A stretch of 64,000 nucleotides of DNA, taken from contig NZ_CP076132.1 in NCBI RefSeq assembly GCF_018736045.1, forward strand, positions 4,742,501 to 4,806,500, in the 5' to 3' direction. This DNA is from Flammeovirga yaeyamensis. GTDB lineage: Bacteria > Bacteroidota > Bacteroidia > Cytophagales > Flammeovirgaceae. The stretch's first letter is position 1. The number at the start of each line of letters is the position of its first letter. Of the stretch, positions 25,907 to 35,728 are shown in pieces. The notes below the pieces were generated by a model. It had not been told where the DNA came from. It ran no database searches and worked only from the letters and a program-made list of their open reading frames with translations. The position numbers and the translations under genes were made by a program.

Positions 25907-27214
25907 TTAATTGCACACCATCACCTTCACACGACTCAAGTTTCCCTCGAAGTCTTCAACACTAAGTATATACAGTCCATTTGACGTTTGAATGTTGTTT
26001 ATGTTTTGCAGAGGTGCTACAATTTCATTGATAATTCTACCAGATGTAGCCTCTAGCAGAGATATAGATTTAATTTCTTTGCAGTTATCTAAATACAGTT
26101 TTAAACCTCCAATTTCAGTATTGCAAACGTATCCCCATCTAAAATCTTCATCATTTACACTGGTAACCTGACCATCTTCTGAGGGAAAACAATTGTCTGT
26201 GATTTGGTCATAAGGATAGCCTACATTTTCAAAAAATTCATTTCCTCCGAAAATCCATTCCTCACCTTGTAACTCTGTGTCCCAATTCGTTTTTATGATA
26301 TCATTTACTTGCAAGCGGGTATCGCCCCAACCTTCTCCTCTCCACATTGGTTGGCTGTCCCAATCTGTATTGATATAAGCCAATCCCTTAATAATTGAGT
26401 GGTTATCCATCAACTCAAATAATGGTTTAAACCAACTATTCCATGCTGTCGTTCCATTATCATTTTGTAAATCGTATCCTCTAGGAGTAGCTTCAGCAAT
26501 CATTACAGGTTTATTCTTGATCACTGCATATCGAATTAGATCGTCTCCAGCATTTTTCTGAAAATAAGAAAAGCCCATCCAATCTACATACTCGTCTCCA
26601 GGGTAATAATTTTGCATAAATGCCACTGAATGTACCCCATCCGATTGCCAAACAAAATCACAGTTGGCTACTGCCTCTTCGTCAAAAATATCTACAATTT
26701 TTCTCCACATTGATTTAAAATATGTGGAGTTATAATGATTGTGATCTCCATCAAATTCATATCCTATTCTTAAATAAACAGGACGGTTTGTTTCTTTAAT
26801 CCAATTGGCTAATTTCCTTATTTGTTCATCATGGTCTCCATCGCTGATTCTCTTTTCTTGATCGACTAAGTACAAACCAATCACTAAAGCTGTTTGATTA
26901 AAATCTGAAGATTCAATATATACCTTTGCAGATACATCACCAGCTCCATAATTTACAGTACTATATAATCCTCCTAAAGTTGGTAGAGAAGTATAAGTTG
27001 TTATTCCTGCTGGTAAATCAGCAAATGAATCGACATAACCCGAAGAATATCTATCCAATCCACCTACAGCCCCTAAATCCTGACCTAAAATTAAAAGTCT
27101 TTTTCCATCTATTGGAGCAAATTTCGCTTGCCCCGATAAGCAGGAATTTCTTGTTTGTCCGTTAGAAAACGAAGCGATTAACAAGAGTGAAAAAAATATT
27201 TTTATGCATCTCAT
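25907..27214 (-). CDS. Secreted GH26 beta-1,3-xylanase with T9SS sorting domain
   Basis: Probable endo-1,3-beta-xylanase outside the cell. Signal peptide residues 1-19 (ending FSNGQ). The GH26 barrel covers about 30-320 with acid/base E153 (VYLRIGYEFDG) and nucleophile E241 (PVMIAEATPRG). Blocks LPAGITTY, YYPGDEYVDWMGFSYF, YINTDWDSQPMW and WGDTRLQV match, from memory, those of characterised marine beta-1,3-xylanases (Alcaligenes and Vibrio types). The last 75 or so residues (SISLLEATSGRI ... NGLYILSVEDFEG) are a type IX secretion sorting domain. It is third gene after SusC/SusD and their lipoprotein. Specificity is inferred, not proven. Confidence 0.83.
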   Translation of the reverse strand: MRCIKIFFSLLLIASFSNGQTRNSCLSGQAKFAPIDGKRLLILGQDLGAVGGLDRYSSGYVDSFADLPAGITTYTSLPTLGGLYSTVNYGAGDVSAKVYIESSDFNQTALVIGLYLVDQEKRISDGDHDEQIRKLANWIKETNRPVYLRIGYEFDGDHNHYNSTYFKSMWRKIVDIFDEEAVANCDFVWQSDGVHSVAFMQNYYPGDEYVDWMGFSYFQKNAGDDLIRYAVIKNKPVMIAEATPRGYDLQNDNGTTAWNSWFKPLFELMDNHSIIKGLAYINTDWDSQPMWRGEGWGDTRLQVNDIIKTNWDTELQGEEWIFGGNEFFENVGYPYDQITDNCFPSEDGQVTSVNDEDFRWGYVCNTEIGGLKLYLDNCKEIKSISLLEATSGRIINEIVAPLQNINNIQTSNGLYILSVEDFEGNLSRVKVMVCN

Positions 27215-27233
27215 ATTTCACTATTTGTAAAAA

Positions 27234-27260
27234 TATCCCCCTTTAAAATAAAGGGGGATA
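27234..27260 (-). other. Perfect hairpin between the PKD lipoprotein and GH26 genes
   Basis: TATCCCCCTTTA (27234-27245) pairs fully with 27249-27260 around a 3-base loop. On the minus strand it is followed by TTTTTAC, so it may be a partial terminator or an mRNA-stabilising element that lowers GH26 expression relative to susCD. Confidence 0.6.
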
Positions 27261-27286
27261 ACTTATCTGATCTGATAATTAACTGA

Positions 27287-28837
27287 TTAGTTTACTGTTT
27301 CAACTAATTCAAAGTCTTTGATATAGAAAGTACCTGATTGTTTATGACCTTCTCCACCAATTTGGATAATAATCTTATCATATGTATCTGAAGTAGCAGC
27401 ATCATCCCATACTACTTCACCACTATCTCTATTTAAGACTTCATGCCCTGAGTAGTTAAATTCTACTTCAACCCATTGATCACGAAGATCTGAAGATACA
27501 CGAATAGCTGCTTCAGTCTGCCAAGCATTTCCGCCCATTTTTGTATCATACAATTTCAAGTTTACCATAGCATTTAAACTTCCGTCGGTATCTTTCCAAG
27601 TTTCAGCAGTTTCATCTATTGTATCATAATCGTTTGTAGATGGGAAGTACACTTTTAATTTGAATGTATTATTTGTTGATAAATCCATTCTATGATTCAA
27701 TGTCACTTGAACATCATCTACAGTTCCGTTTTTAGTATATGATAATACTTGTGTTGATGCATCAGTTGGATCTTCTACGAAAGAAGTTACGATATCAGCT
27801 TCATTGATAAATTCTAATGTTTCATCACCTACTGCTGCATCCATAGTTCCATTGAAAGAAGCTGAAATTGATCTATATTCTAAATCTTTAATTATTTCTT
27901 CTGGTGCTTCCTCTACAACATCCTCTTGTACAAATCTTAAGTATCTATAGTTTTTACCATCTCCATCATTAAAGTTAAGTACATTAAGGTATCTAACATA
28001 TAATTCTGTTTCTGTTAACGCTACAATCTCATACTTTGAAGCAGGTGCACCATCTACTAATTGGTAGTATGACATATAACCACCACCATTTAATGATAAG
28101 TACATTTTACCTTCTTCCTCAGTTACAGAGAAACCATATTCGCTTTCACCAGAATAAGTTGTTTGGAAATCTACAAATGGATCAGCTTCAGTATCAACTT
28201 GCCAGTTATTAATTTGGTGAGTTGCTGAAACACCCATTACGTTTGGAATTAAAGAGAAAGTAAAACGAGAAGCCATTGATTCTGTCATTGTAAAACCTTC
28301 ACCATTATTACCATTCCAGTGATCATACTCTGATTGCCACCAAATTGCTTCCTCTCCATCTGCAGGACCTACACCATGCGAACCATAAGCATTAGATAAC
28401 CTCCATACTTTACCTTCACTATCACAACCACCTGTTAGCAATTGGTAGTATTCGTCATTACAAATAGCAGAAACATCAATAGTGGTGACAGTTACATTAG
28501 TTTTGATTTGGACTGCATCATTATCACCTGTTAATGTTACCTTTACTTCAAAGTCTCCTGTTTCTAGGTAATTATGAGTAATAGATGACTCAGTTGTAGT
28601 TTCAGATGTATTATCACCAAATTCAAACTTGAATGAGTTCACATTTTGAGCATCTTCAACTGTAAAAGTTACTTCATAATCAGATCCCTCTGTTTGCGTA
28701 AATGTTAATGTTCCAGAAGGAGTTGTCGGACCACCTCCTGAAGAAGGATCATCAATTTTATCTTCCTCAGAACATGCACCAATAAACATTGCAGTCAAGC
28801 CTATCAAAAGCCATTTGATAAAGTTTAAATTTTTCAT
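27287..28837 (-). CDS. PKD-domain surface glycan-binding lipoprotein
   Basis: In the position usually held by SusE/SusF-like glycan-binding proteins. The lipobox FIGAC (Cys22) is followed by a Gly/Pro/Ser-rich linker, then a PKD domain (about 42-118: FKFEFGDNTSETT ... ITHNYLETGDFEVKVTL). Next is a domain of about 190 residues with WWQSEYDHWNG and YGFSVTEEEGKMYLSL, typical of Bacteroidota surface proteins. Last is a beta-sandwich CBM-like module (about 335-516). There is no catalytic motif. It probably binds the polysaccharide at the cell surface and passes it to SusCD and the GH26 enzymes. It lies 169 bases downstream of susD. Confidence 0.75.
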   Translation of the reverse strand: MKNLNFIKWLLIGLTAMFIGACSEEDKIDDPSSGGGPTTPSGTLTFTQTEGSDYEVTFTVEDAQNVNSFKFEFGDNTSETTTESSITHNYLETGDFEVKVTLTGDNDAVQIKTNVTVTTIDVSAICNDEYYQLLTGGCDSEGKVWRLSNAYGSHGVGPADGEEAIWWQSEYDHWNGNNGEGFTMTESMASRFTFSLIPNVMGVSATHQINNWQVDTEADPFVDFQTTYSGESEYGFSVTEEEGKMYLSLNGGGYMSYYQLVDGAPASKYEIVALTETELYVRYLNVLNFNDGDGKNYRYLRFVQEDVVEEAPEEIIKDLEYRSISASFNGTMDAAVGDETLEFINEADIVTSFVEDPTDASTQVLSYTKNGTVDDVQVTLNHRMDLSTNNTFKLKVYFPSTNDYDTIDETAETWKDTDGSLNAMVNLKLYDTKMGGNAWQTEAAIRVSSDLRDQWVEVEFNYSGHEVLNRDSGEVVWDDAATSDTYDKIIIQIGGEGHKQSGTFYIKDFELVETVN

Positions 28838-28959
28838 TTCAATTCAAATTTTTAAATGAATATTGTGAGCAAAATTGCTCTTTTTAAAAAGTTTGGGCAG
28901 TACGATGCCAGCATGGTAAAAAATTACCAAACGAACGAAAGAAGTATTTTATAGTAATC

Positions 28960-28996
28960 CCGTCAGCTCAAGATATTTTTACTTATGAGCTAACGG
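28960..28996 (-). other. Hairpin downstream of susD
   Basis: CCGTCAGCTCA (28960-28970) pairs with TGAGCTAACGG (28986-28996) with one mismatch. There is no T run on the minus strand, so it is more likely a 3' mRNA stabiliser of the susCD part of the message than a terminator. Confidence 0.5.
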
Positions 28997-29006
28997 ATAT
29001 AATATA

Positions 29007-30548
29007 CTAGTTACTTGGATTGCCTGTGATCAATCCGTCAGTTAGATCAATTTCAGATTGTGGAATAGGGAATTTTTCGTGTACCCCTTGAACAAAACCT
29101 TCACTGACTAATTCAGCTGTAATTTGTCCTGTTCTTACTTGATCGAAGAAGCGGTGTCCTTCCATTGCCAACTCTAATCGACGTTCTTTGAAAACATCAT
29201 CTAAAGTAGGCGATGCAATTGGTGCAAGATTCACTCTTGCTCTCACCTGATTTAAATAATCTGCAGCTCCTCCTTTACCAGTACGTATGGCTAATTCAGA
29301 AGCAAACAATAATAAATCAGCGTATCTAAACATTCTATAGTTAGAATGACCATTGTAACGGTTATCACCAAAGTCTGTTGTTAACTCTCTTTGAGGAAGG
29401 AAATACTTTTGAGGAGCAAACCCTGTGGTATTGTACCAATCACTATTTGTGTCTCCAGGTTGAGCTACACGAATTGTACCTTCACCAGGATACACTTCTT
29501 CACCATCATAGATGATTGTCTGCTCTCTTCGGATATCATCACCAGCATCTCTAAATGCTTTTTCTAAAGCAACGGTTGGTAAGTTAAAGCCCCAACCTTC
29601 TCCAATTGATGCAGGGTTGCCTGAGTTACCACCTGCTCTTGGAGATTGCATCATATTCTCTCCAGCACCTTCTCCTTGAGTAGACCAGTTATTGAAATTA
29701 GATGGTTCGAATTGCACTTCGAAAATAGATTCTTTTCCATTTTCTTCCTCTAAACGCCAAATATTAGCGTAATCATCTAGTAAAGCATACTGTCCACTTT
29801 CTATTACATTCTTGGCATAAGTATATGCTTCTTCATAAGTGGACTCATCGTTTGAGTATAAAGCTGCTTTTGCAAAATAAGAATACGCCATTCCCGAAGT
29901 TGCTCTCCCTAAGTACTCCGCATCGTATTGATCTTTTGTCTTTAATAAAGCTCCTGCTGCTTTAAAATCATTCAAAATCAGCTCATACAATTCTGCTTCT
30001 GATGATCTAGGTGTCGAATTAAGGTTCTCATAATCTTCTAAAGATGTGAACATTGGAACACCTCCATACATTTTTACTAACTGAAAATAATGCCATCCTC
30101 TTAAGAATAAACCCTCACCTTTTACTTGATTATAGGTATTCTCATCTACAGAAGCCTTGGCTACTTCTACGTTAGATAAAACTGTATTTGCTCTAAATAC
30201 TCCTGCAAAATGTCTTTTCCATACAGACTCAAACAAAGGTTCTGATGCATTCCATTGAAATTTCTGCACCATAGTCATATAATCTAAATCTGTTTCTGAT
30301 AAGCCACCTTTATCAGCATCATCCGAAGCAATATCTCCAAAAATGAAATAGTTGTAGAATTGTGTTCCTTCAAACCTCCATTGCATTGGGTCGTACCCTG
30401 CAATTACCATTAATTCTAGATTCTCCGGGTCAGAAACAAATGTTTCTGTAGTTTCTCTTGCCAAAGGCTCACGGTCTAAGAAGTTAGAACAAGCTGAACC
30501 TGCCAACAACAGTGATGAAGAGATGACTATTTTATATATATTTTTCAT
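29007..30548 (-). CDS. SusD-like outer-membrane nutrient-binding lipoprotein (xylan locus)
   Basis: Surface lipoprotein that forms the lid of the SusC transporter. Lipobox AGSAC (Cys20) followed by NFLDREPLA, a classic SusD start. RagB/SusD helical TPR-like domains cover the rest, and the end shows the family patterns FKERRLELAMEGHRFFDQVRTGQ and EKFPIPQSEIDL. The 513-residue length is typical. It begins 12 bases after the SusC gene and is surely co-transcribed. The ligand is inferred from the neighbours (xylan-type oligosaccharide). Confidence 0.95.
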   Translation of the reverse strand: MKNIYKIVISSSLLLAGSACSNFLDREPLARETTETFVSDPENLELMVIAGYDPMQWRFEGTQFYNYFIFGDIASDDADKGGLSETDLDYMTMVQKFQWNASEPLFESVWKRHFAGVFRANTVLSNVEVAKASVDENTYNQVKGEGLFLRGWHYFQLVKMYGGVPMFTSLEDYENLNSTPRSSEAELYELILNDFKAAGALLKTKDQYDAEYLGRATSGMAYSYFAKAALYSNDESTYEEAYTYAKNVIESGQYALLDDYANIWRLEEENGKESIFEVQFEPSNFNNWSTQGEGAGENMMQSPRAGGNSGNPASIGEGWGFNLPTVALEKAFRDAGDDIRREQTIIYDGEEVYPGEGTIRVAQPGDTNSDWYNTTGFAPQKYFLPQRELTTDFGDNRYNGHSNYRMFRYADLLLFASELAIRTGKGGAADYLNQVRARVNLAPIASPTLDDVFKERRLELAMEGHRFFDQVRTGQITAELVSEGFVQGVHEKFPIPQSEIDLTDGLITGNPSN

Positions 30549-30560
30549 ATCAAATTCTTA

Positions 30561-33500
30561 TTAGAAGCTAATGTTTACACCTGCAGTATATACTCTTGGT
30601 ACCGGATAATTTCCTCTATCAATACTGAAATCAATGGCACTTTGTGCAGTAGATAAGTTCTGTCCAATTTCTGGATCAAATCCTGTGTACTTAGTAAGTG
30701 TCACTAAGTTTTGTCCTGCTACATAAACTCTAAACCTCTTCACTCCTATTTTATTCGTGATAGTACTAGGTATAGTATAACCTAACTGTAGGTTTCTTAA
30801 TCTTAAGAAGTCTCCATCTTCTACATAATAATCAGAGTATAATTTATTATTTGCTGTACCTGTTACTCTTGGATGCTCATTAGTAGAACCTGGCTTTGTC
30901 CATCTGTTCTCCATAGTCAAAGACATATAGTTGGTATTTGGAGCATTTAAGTTGTACTTGATACCGTTGAAGATTTTATGACCTCCCATTCCTTGAAGGA
31001 AGATAATTAAATCAAATCCTTTGTAGCTAAGGTTAGTTGTTAAACCAAAAGTGTATACTGGGATAGTATTTCCTAAAACTTTTCTATCGTTTGGAGTGAT
31101 CTTACCGTCTCCATCCAAATCTTTATATCTCAGGTCACCAGCAGATACAGAGCTGTTTAATACAGCATCATCAGCTGTTGGGTCCGATTGATAAACACCG
31201 TCAGTTTCATATCCGTAGATAGATCCAATTGATTCTCCTTCTTGAGTAATCAAGACGTCTTTACCGAAAAATGGAGCTGTATAGAATGGTGTTTTAGCAC
31301 CTGTACTTAATACTTCATTTTTATTATATGAGAAGTTACCTGTGATACTGTAACCAAATCCACTTTTAGTTTCATCAGCCCATCCTAACACCAACTCAAT
31401 ACCTGAATTTTGAACTGAAGCACCATTTGACCAAGGGTTTTGAGTAAATCCAGAAGACCCTAAAATATCTGCTTGGAAAAGCATATCCAATGTCTTTTTC
31501 TGGTATAAATCAACTGAAGTAGATAATCTATTTCTTAGGAATGCAGCATCTAAACCTATATTTAGCTGTTCAGAAGTTTCCCAAACCAAATTTGTTGTAG
31601 GACCTGTTGTTAAAGACGCACCGTCCATAATTGCTCCTGTTCCTGAAGGGTATCTTAGTCCGTTGGTTACTGTAGAGATTGTAGGATAAAAACCAAGGTT
31701 GTTTGGCATTTTATCGTTAGCTACTTGTCCCCAACCACCTCTTAATTTTAGGTCCTTCACAAAATCAACTCCACTCATAAAACCTTCGTTTGAAATCTTC
31801 CAAGCCAGGGCAAATGAAGGGAATGTTCCCCAACGGTTTTTCTCTGCCAATCTTGATGTACCATCTCTACGGAAAGTGGCCGTAACCAAGTAACGGTCAT
31901 CATAACTGTACATTGCTCTACCTAAGAACGACATAATTCCTGCGTCTTGAGCAAAGTTTCTTGGTGCTGTATCCGTTTCTTGATCGACACCAGCATCAAG
32001 GAATCTTAAGTACTCTTGATTAGACAAACCACCTTTACCACCATTGAAGAACTCATGATACTCGTTGTAAAGAGAGAAACCTCCTAGTACAGTCAAGTCA
32101 TGTTTATTGTTCCAATTTCTTTTGAAAGTCACTGTATTGTCCCAAGTGTATGTAAAGTGTTTTTCTTGGCTAATAAATAAGTTACCCGAAGTTCTTGATA
32201 ATTTTAAGTTGTTAGCATCATCGAACTTAGGATTGAAAACTTTTCTCTCTAAGTACACTCTATCAAAACCAAACATCGACTTAAATGTCAAACCTTTAAT
32301 TGGCTCCAACTCTGCAAATACATTCGCCATGTATCTATCCACTCCAATATTATCGTTGTTCAGATCTAAACGTCCAACAGGGTTGGTAAATTGATCTGAA
32401 ATCTGTGAAGCACCGTATACTTTTCCTTCGTCATTTTCTTGAGCATAAACGGGCGCCATAGGATCCATTGCCAACATGTGCATAATTGGATCTTCGTACT
32501 CATTATTTTGAGGGATAACTTCTTGGCTTGAATTCGTAATCACAATGTTTGATCCTAAAGCTAGGAAATCAGTTACTTGAGATTTTACATTTAATCTTCC
32601 AGAGATACGCTTATAACCTGATGGAGCAATAATACCTTTCTGATCGAAGTAGTTCAAACTCATTAGGTATTGAGATTTTGCATTACCACCGCTTGCAGTA
32701 AATTGATAATTCTGTACTGAAGCTTCAGATGGCTTACTAAATACCTCATCTTGCCAATTTGTTCCTGGAGATTTCTTTAACTCTTGTAATTCATCGAAAG
32801 AAAACTTTTCTGGAAGACCATCATTAATTCTAGCTTCATTAATTAAGAATGCCAGCTCATATTGATTTGTCAAAGGAATTTTATTCGCTACTTGCTGAAC
32901 ACCAGCATAAGCATCAAAAGAAACATTCATATGTCCTTCCTTACCTTTTTTGGTAGTAATAATAATTACCCCGTTGGCACCTCTAGAACCATAAATCGCT
33001 GTTGCAGATGCATCTTTTAATACATCCATTTTTTCAATATCATTCGGGTTCAGGAAAGAAATATTAGTCGTAAGAATTCCATCGACTACATACAAAGGAG
33101 ACGCATCTCCAATAGTACCTTGACCACGAATAGTAATTGTTGAAGCAGAACCCGGAGAACCTGAACTTTGAGAAACAGTTACACCGGCAACTTTACCTTG
33201 CATAGCCATTTCCGCACTTGGTTCAACAGCAATAGCCAATGCCTCACTGTCAACTGATGCTACAGCACCTGTAACATCTTTTTTGTTTTGTGTACCGTAA
33301 CCAATAACGACTACTTCTTCCATTTGTCTTACATCCTCTTGTAAAACAATATCTAAGCTAGTCTGATTAGTTACTTCAATAATTTGGTCTTTATAACCAA
33401 CAAAAGAGAATACAAGTACATCTCCACTTTTGGCTGAGATTTTAAATTTTCCATCAAAATCTGTGACTGTACCAATTGTCGTACCTTGTATTTTAATGTT

Positions 33501-33668
33501 TGCACCTGGGATAGGATTAACATCATCACTGACTGATCCCTTAATTATTTGATCTTGACCAAAAGATTGAAGAGAAAATAAGCTAAAAAATATTCCTAGA
33601 AGGAATGACTTTGTTAGTAGCCTGAATGACGTACCTAGTTGGTATTTGTAATTCATAGTATCATCCAT
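30561..33668 (-). CDS. SusC-like TonB-dependent oligosaccharide transporter (xylan locus)
   Basis: Outer-membrane importer powered by TonB. Signal peptide about 15-37 (ending SFGQ), then a carboxypeptidase-regulatory-like domain (about 40-115, IKGSVSDDVNPIPGANI ... GKFKISA). The TonB/plug region (about 115-240) carries EEVVVIGYGTQNKKDVTGAV and the hallmark YVVDGI ... IYGSRGANGVIIITTKKG; a 22-strand barrel follows, ending in NISF. The first ATG (33668) was kept because an A-rich leader precedes it; a second ATG lies four codons later. It is the first gene of the operon with SusD, PKD lipoprotein and GH26. A run of operator half-sites lies 139-178 bases upstream. Confidence 0.95.
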   Translation of the reverse strand: MDDTMNYKYQLGTSFRLLTKSFLLGIFFSLFSLQSFGQDQIIKGSVSDDVNPIPGANIKIQGTTIGTVTDFDGKFKISAKSGDVLVFSFVGYKDQIIEVTNQTSLDIVLQEDVRQMEEVVVIGYGTQNKKDVTGAVASVDSEALAIAVEPSAEMAMQGKVAGVTVSQSSGSPGSASTITIRGQGTIGDASPLYVVDGILTTNISFLNPNDIEKMDVLKDASATAIYGSRGANGVIIITTKKGKEGHMNVSFDAYAGVQQVANKIPLTNQYELAFLINEARINDGLPEKFSFDELQELKKSPGTNWQDEVFSKPSEASVQNYQFTASGGNAKSQYLMSLNYFDQKGIIAPSGYKRISGRLNVKSQVTDFLALGSNIVITNSSQEVIPQNNEYEDPIMHMLAMDPMAPVYAQENDEGKVYGASQISDQFTNPVGRLDLNNDNIGVDRYMANVFAELEPIKGLTFKSMFGFDRVYLERKVFNPKFDDANNLKLSRTSGNLFISQEKHFTYTWDNTVTFKRNWNNKHDLTVLGGFSLYNEYHEFFNGGKGGLSNQEYLRFLDAGVDQETDTAPRNFAQDAGIMSFLGRAMYSYDDRYLVTATFRRDGTSRLAEKNRWGTFPSFALAWKISNEGFMSGVDFVKDLKLRGGWGQVANDKMPNNLGFYPTISTVTNGLRYPSGTGAIMDGASLTTGPTTNLVWETSEQLNIGLDAAFLRNRLSTSVDLYQKKTLDMLFQADILGSSGFTQNPWSNGASVQNSGIELVLGWADETKSGFGYSITGNFSYNKNEVLSTGAKTPFYTAPFFGKDVLITQEGESIGSIYGYETDGVYQSDPTADDAVLNSSVSAGDLRYKDLDGDGKITPNDRKVLGNTIPVYTFGLTTNLSYKGFDLIIFLQGMGGHKIFNGIKYNLNAPNTNYMSLTMENRWTKPGSTNEHPRVTGTANNKLYSDYYVEDGDFLRLRNLQLGYTIPSTITNKIGVKRFRVYVAGQNLVTLTKYTGFDPEIGQNLSTAQSAIDFSIDRGNYPVPRVYTAGVNISF

Positions 33669-33806
33669 TTTTTTAAAATTAAATCTTATAATAGTTGAAT
33701 AAGATTGAACGACCGATTCGAAAAGCCGCTAGACATTTTAGACAAGTTTATTTCATTTCGTTGTTACAATGTTGCTGTTTTTAGGGTGAAAACTCAAAAA
33801 AACCAC

Positions 33807-33846
33807 TACTTCACAGCTACGTCATACACCACTCAACACTACATCA
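33807..33846 (+). promoter_or_regulatory. Locus operator motif, site B (susC promoter), four half-sites
   Basis: TACTTCA-CAG-CTACGTCA at 33807-33824 is followed by a degraded copy, CCACTCA-ACA-CTACATCA, at 33829-33846. The four half-sites begin at 33807, 33818, 33829 and 33840, exactly 11 bases apart, so they face one side of the helix. They read on the strand opposite to susC. A near-consensus promoter element (TAAACTTG, minus strand, 33750-33743) lies between them and the gene. An isolated TGACGTA at 33976-33982 may be a further half-site. No gene is seen in 33669-34089. Confidence 0.65.
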
Positions 33847-34004
33847 GGTGTATTTAAGACACTTTTTTAGTTGATTTCTATCAAATACGCTATTTCTAAG
33901 ATGTTTTTTTGATTTTACAAGATTAGCTAAGTCACAATAGAAAAATTATAGCAATTATATAGCGTTCATAATCATTGACGTAACTGTTTCAAACTCTTGA
34001 GATA

Positions 34005-34047
34005 ATAAAAAAGTGAAGAGCAAAATTTAATAATTCTACTCTTCACT
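34005..34047 (-). terminator. Terminator of the MFS-GH43 operon
   Basis: AGTGAAGAG (34012-34020) pairs with CTCTTCACT (34039-34047); the minus strand continues with six T. Confidence 0.8.
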
Positions 34048-34089
34048 GTTCATCATTACTTCTTTTTTTACAATTATGGCAACTGTGAT

Positions 34090-35718
34090 TTAAGCATCAG
34101 CTCCTTCTACCTTTTCCAACATATCGACTATCTCTTTATAATCAAAAAAATCAAAGTAAGCAGGGTGTTTTCCTCCCGATAAATCTTGACAAGTCATTCC
34201 AATAAATGCTCCAGTAAATGCAGGTCGATATCTACCTGTACCATCATCTTGAATATAATCATCGGATAATATTGATCCATCTAAACTTGGACCTATATCT
34301 ACAAACTCCTCGCCATCCAAAGAAAAGCTATATTGAATAGCTGCACGATCAAAAATGACTTTTAAATAGAGTTCTTGATCTTTATTAAACACAAATTCCT
34401 CTACTTTCACTTCTTCCACTTTAAATGTATCCGCAGAGATTAATTTCAAAGTTTTGGTCTTTCCTCCATCATCTGTCGTGAGATACAGGTAATGAAAGTG
34501 GGTAGTATTGTAATAACATACCAAACCCGACATTTGCTGAAAGTTTTCTGGTGAAAATAATACTTTAGTAACTACTTCAACATAGTGAGATTGTACCCTA
34601 TGAGCCAACATACTTTGTTCATGGAATGATGACAGTGATGCTCTACCCAATAATTGAAGTTGTCCATTTTCAATATTCATCCATTGATCGCTAAATGGCT
34701 CTCTTAAGGAAGCAAAATGCGGAGAAAGAGCATTTGATGAAAAATCGAAATGAGAAGACACTTCTTCAAAAGGACAATGTAAACCAATTCCTTCTACTTC
34801 AGTTCTTGGAGCTTTATCCCCCGAATACGACCTCGGCCACTCTCCTTTTTTCCAAACTATTTTTTCTATTGATGTTTCTCTACCTAAAGTACATCTCCCT
34901 CTTTCGGTTAAAGGTCTGCCCGTTAAGAAAACAGCATACCAATCCCCTTCTTTTGTTTGTACAAAATCTCCATGCCCTGCCTTTTGTAAAGTATTTTTTC
35001 GAGAATCTTTACTTGTAAACACAGGATTATTTGGAGCGGTCTCATAAGGACCCAAAATATTTTTTGATCTTGCAATACTTACTGCGTGATTGTATTCAGT
35101 ACCTCCTTCTGCCGTTATCAAATAGTAAAAGTCGTCTTTTTTAATAATATGAGGACCTTCGGTTAAACCAATATCAGATCCTGCATATATATCATACATT
35201 TCACCAATCAAACATTTTTTCTGATGATCGTATTCTTGCAAAACAATCCCACCAAATAGTTTTCCTCCTCTGTGATCAACACGTAAACTGACAAAATATT
35301 TTTTACCATCATCATCGTGATACAATGAACCATCAAAACCACAAGAAGATAAATAAGTAGGTTCAGACCATTCTCCAAAAATATCTTCAGTCGTGACTAA
35401 ATAGTTGGGAGTATCTTTCCAAGGTCCATCAAAGTTTTTCACATTGGAATACACCAAATAAAATGTACCCTCATGGAAGGAAAGACAAGGAGCCCAAACT
35501 CCACAAGAATCGGGCACCCCTCTTAAATCTAATTGGGACAACCTTTTTAAAGGATGCCCAATTAATTTCCAATGTTTTAAATCTTTGGAGTGATGGATTT
35601 GCACTCCAGGATACCACTCAAAAGTAGAGGTGGCAATAAAATAATCATCACCCACCCTAACAATGGATGGGTCAGGATTAAACCCTTTTAAAATTGGGTT
35701 TTGAATTTTGTTTGTCAT
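34090..35718 (-). CDS. GH43 beta-xylosidase, cytoplasmic
   Basis: Five-bladed beta-propeller glycosidase expected to release xylose from imported xylo-oligosaccharides. The GH43 triad is clear: D16 in NPDPS, D129 in GFDGS and E187 in TEGPH. A C-terminal beta-sandwich (about 320-535) is the form found in two-domain xylosidases/arabinofuranosidases of the XynB type. There is no signal peptide, so it works in the cytoplasm. It starts 10 bases after the MFS porter gene, which should bring in its substrate. GH43 contains known beta-1,3-xylosidases, which fits the GH26 enzymes nearby; arabinofuranosidase is the alternative. Confidence 0.88.
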   Translation of the reverse strand: MTNKIQNPILKGFNPDPSIVRVGDDYFIATSTFEWYPGVQIHHSKDLKHWKLIGHPLKRLSQLDLRGVPDSCGVWAPCLSFHEGTFYLVYSNVKNFDGPWKDTPNYLVTTEDIFGEWSEPTYLSSCGFDGSLYHDDDGKKYFVSLRVDHRGGKLFGGIVLQEYDHQKKCLIGEMYDIYAGSDIGLTEGPHIIKKDDFYYLITAEGGTEYNHAVSIARSKNILGPYETAPNNPVFTSKDSRKNTLQKAGHGDFVQTKEGDWYAVFLTGRPLTERGRCTLGRETSIEKIVWKKGEWPRSYSGDKAPRTEVEGIGLHCPFEEVSSHFDFSSNALSPHFASLREPFSDQWMNIENGQLQLLGRASLSSFHEQSMLAHRVQSHYVEVVTKVLFSPENFQQMSGLVCYYNTTHFHYLYLTTDDGGKTKTLKLISADTFKVEEVKVEEFVFNKDQELYLKVIFDRAAIQYSFSLDGEEFVDIGPSLDGSILSDDYIQDDGTGRYRPAFTGAFIGMTCQDLSGGKHPAYFDFFDYKEIVDMLEKVEGADA

Positions 35719-35728
35719 TGTAGTAGTA

